A stretch of 64,000 nt of DNA, from assembly GCA_026003075.1 (NCBI GenBank), contig BPGO01000004.1, positions 124,001 to 188,000 on the forward strand. Reading direction: 5' to 3'. The notes below the pieces were generated by a model. The model saw nothing but the letters and a program-made list of their open reading frames with translations. It did no database searches and was not told where the DNA came from. Positions 62,263 to 64,000 of this stretch are shown piece after piece (position 1 is the first letter of the stretch; every line of letters begins with the position of its first letter). This stretch comes from Fimbriimonadales bacterium. GTDB lineage: Bacteria > Armatimonadota > Fimbriimonadia > Fimbriimonadales > GBS-DC. The translations under genes and the position numbers were made by a program.

Positions 62263-62768
62263 CCGACTGGAACGCACTCACAGCGGTGTGGGCAGGGCGA
62301 CAGATGCGCTTCGTGCCCTCCAAAAACGCACTGAACCTGCCCAACCCGCGCTACGTGGTCGTGCTGATTACCGATGGCGCTGGGCGGTACCTCTTGGCGG
62401 ACATTCGTGGGCGGGGCTATTGCGCCCCCAGCGGACGCATCGAGCCGAACGAGATGCCCGACGCCGCTGCCCACCGCGAAGCACGCGAAGAGTCAGGAGC
62501 AATTCTGAGCGCGTTGTACTACCTGGGCAGTTATCTGTTAGAGCCGTGTAGTGAACAGGAGCCGTTGCCGTGCAGCGCGCCCGTGTTTTTGGCACATACG
62601 AAGCGGATTGAGCCACTGCACGCATGCTCGGAATCGCAGGGCATATGCTGGGCGACGATTGCCGAACTCCCCGCGATTTATTACGACTGGTCACCGTTAA
62701 TTGAGGCGGTATTTCGCTATGCAGAGGAACGGCGCAAAGCTCTCTGGGAACGGCAGGGCGAAAGTTAA
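62259..62768 (+). CDS. NUDIX hydrolase
   Basis: A 169-residue hydrolase of nucleoside-diphosphate-linked compounds. The Nudix box fits GX5EX7REUXEEXGU exactly at residues 59-81 (G59, E65, then REAREESGA). It starts at GTG 62259, overlapping the lepB stop (GTGA). The substrate cannot be inferred. The start codon of the next membrane gene lies within its last codons. Confidence 0.88.
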   Translation: MTDWNALTAVWAGRQMRFVPSKNALNLPNPRYVVVLITDGAGRYLLADIRGRGYCAPSGRIEPNEMPDAAAHREAREESGAILSALYYLGSYLLEPCSEQEPLPCSAPVFLAHTKRIEPLHACSESQGICWATIAELPAIYYDWSPLIEAVFRYAEERRKALWERQGES

Positions 62769-64000
62769 GGCGCGCGCGCCGCAGTGGGCATCGTGGGCGG
62801 CGGGGCTGACTGGAGTCGGGGTCGCGCTCGCGCCGTGGCTGTCGGGCAGCGTGTATGTGGGGGCGCGTCCCGTTACACCCGACGATACGCTGACCGCCTT
62901 GCTCTGGAGCGCCGATATGCCCTTGATGGGGATGTTTTTGGCAAGCCTGCTAATCTTGGCGGGGTTCCTCATCGCCGCATGGAACGCCGAGATGTGGCGG
63001 TTGCCCATCGGACGGTTCCTGCTGCCGAGCGTGTTGCTCATTCTCTGGATGGGCGTATCCGCTGCGGTGATGCAATCGGGCTGGGCGGGGCTGCTGCGCG
63101 TTGTGCAGTGGCTCGTGGGGCTCATTGCCATGCTCACGATCGTCGCGGTGGTGCGGCGCGGGGTTTCCGCGTGGCTGGTAATCGCACCGATGCTCGTCAG
63201 CGCGAGCCTGATTGGGCTACGTGGTTGCACAGAGTATCTCATCAACGCGCTGAGCGGTGTACCGAACTGGCGGGTGTTCGCGACCTTTTTCAATCCGAAC
63301 TTGCTGGCGGGCTACTTGGCGATGACCGCGCCGCTGACGCTGGGCGCATTGCTGATGCTGGGACGTGAGTTGCCCGAACCGCGTCGCCGAGTGTATACCG
63401 CTCTGCTCACGGTAGCGGTGTGGCTACAACTCAGCGCGCTCGCGCTCACCGCCTCGCGACTGGGCATGCTCGCGTTTCTGGGTGCAGGGGGCGTGTTTAT
63501 GGGGGTGGCAGGCGCGTGGAAACTGCTCGCACGTGATTTCATCCTGCGCCTGATGGTGGTGGGCGTGCTCCTGGTGGGCGTGTTCTGGCTCAGTACCCCC
63601 GCCACGCAACGCCTCACACCGCAGGCAGCAACCCAGGATGTCCATTCTGGGGCGTTCCGCATCGAAACATGGAAAGGCACTCTCCGCGCCGCGCTGGCGA
63701 ACCCGATTATGGGCGTCGGGACAGGCGCGTTCGAATGGCAGTACCCACGCTACGCCCAGGTGGGCTACACCCGCTCCGCCCACAACACCTATTTGGAAAT
63801 GGCTGCGGAATCGGGACTGCCCGCGTTGCTCTTACTGCTCGCAGCATCGCTTGGCTGGCTGGTGCGCGCCGCGCAACGCGAGCAATCCCCTGACCCCAAC
63901 CGCCCCGTAACGCGCGTTATGGACTGGCGACCGATTCGGGTGGGCATTCTGGCGGGCGTTGCAGGCGCCGCACTGCATAACGCCGTCGATTCCGACCTGC
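62719..64000 (+). CDS. O-antigen ligase/polymerase (Wzy/WaaL)-like membrane protein, 3' end cut off
   Basis: 427 codons are open from ATG 62719 to the window edge. At least nine hydrophobic helices are visible, beginning WASWAAGLTGVGVALAPWL and MGMFLASLLILAGFLIAAW. The conserved periplasmic region is FNPNLLAGYLAMTAPL, then TASRLGMLAFLGAGGVF, FRIETWKGTLRAALANPIMGVGTG and SAHNTYLEMAAESGLPALLL, all characteristic of the O-antigen ligase superfamily. It probably polymerises or ligates surface polysaccharide. The start overlaps the NUDIX gene by 50 nt, in a different frame. Confidence 0.82.
   Translation, partial: MQRNGAKLSGNGRAKVKARAPQWASWAAGLTGVGVALAPWLSGSVYVGARPVTPDDTLTALLWSADMPLMGMFLASLLILAGFLIAAWNAEMWRLPIGRFLLPSVLLILWMGVSAAVMQSGWAGLLRVVQWLVGLIAMLTIVAVVRRGVSAWLVIAPMLVSASLIGLRGCTEYLINALSGVPNWRVFATFFNPNLLAGYLAMTAPLTLGALLMLGRELPEPRRRVYTALLTVAVWLQLSALALTASRLGMLAFLGAGGVFMGVAGAWKLLARDFILRLMVVGVLLVGVFWLSTPATQRLTPQAATQDVHSGAFRIETWKGTLRAALANPIMGVGTGAFEWQYPRYAQVGYTRSAHNTYLEMAAESGLPALLLLLAASLGWLVRAAQREQSPDPNRPVTRVMDWRPIRVGILAGVAGAALHNAVDSDL

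Overview
The window is a 64 kb chromosomal piece of a bacterium, most likely a thermophilic member of the Armatimonadota (Fimbriimonadia-like). The lineage call is inference. It rests on a type II pseudopilin with an H-X9-DG C-terminal sorting motif, a PEP-CTERM protein, Gram-negative envelope proteins, TTG/GTG starts and a moderately GC-rich, densely packed genome. Many genes have a TATAAT-like -10 box close to the start codon and overlap their neighbours at ATGA or GTGA junctions.

Layout. 1-345: 5' part of a restriction-endonuclease-like gene, AT-richer than the rest. 485-3589: nuoL and a Na+/Ca2+ exchanger. 3630-4140: fossil of an IS5-family element; a second fossil of the same family lies at about 11905-12033. 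4233-11838: aconitase, an M20 peptidase, a CBS protein, a SAM hydrolase, and murA-mreB. 12167-16375: pseudopilin with a small membrane protein, then metE behind a structured leader, then a small outer-membrane protein. 16472-16632: tRNA-Pro and tRNA-Arg. 16635-22857: oxidoreductase/SDR pair, lexA behind an inverted-repeat promoter, sugar isomerase, TnsA-like nuclease, LolA-like protein with ABC ATPase, PEP-CTERM protein. 23557-27625: PLP decarboxylase, then the conserved rpmH-rnpA-yidD-yidC-jag operon. 27723-40367: secreted metalloproteases, a globin-coupled chemoreceptor, LD-carboxypeptidase, rpmE-DUF1385, an orphan terminase, stress proteins and a two-lobed aspartyl protease.

40725-48163 is the accessory core. 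It holds a 42-repeat CRISPR array, a roughly 345 bp leader packed with nested repeats, cas2 and cas1 of the type I-C kind, and an SbcC/Rad50-like ATPase. The array reads on the minus strand, from the leader at the right end: the repeat in that direction ends in ATTGAAAC, and a consensus promoter sits directly against the first repeat. No cas4 and no effector genes are present here, so interference must be encoded elsewhere. The 41 spacers have a very odd composition: almost no homopolymer runs of three or more, about twice the expected CpG, and frequent short hairpins or palindromes.

48167-64000 returns to ordinary content: secreted protein, trxB, glyQ, a Tat-exported oxidoreductase, tatA with an overlapping PqqD/mini-FtsX operon, a 1159-residue envelope protein with an internal repeat, an anti-sigma-like protein, tRNA-Gly, ruvC with two small membrane proteins, a cytoplasmic beta-lactamase-fold protein, lepB, a NUDIX hydrolase and the start of an O-antigen-ligase-like protein that runs off the end.
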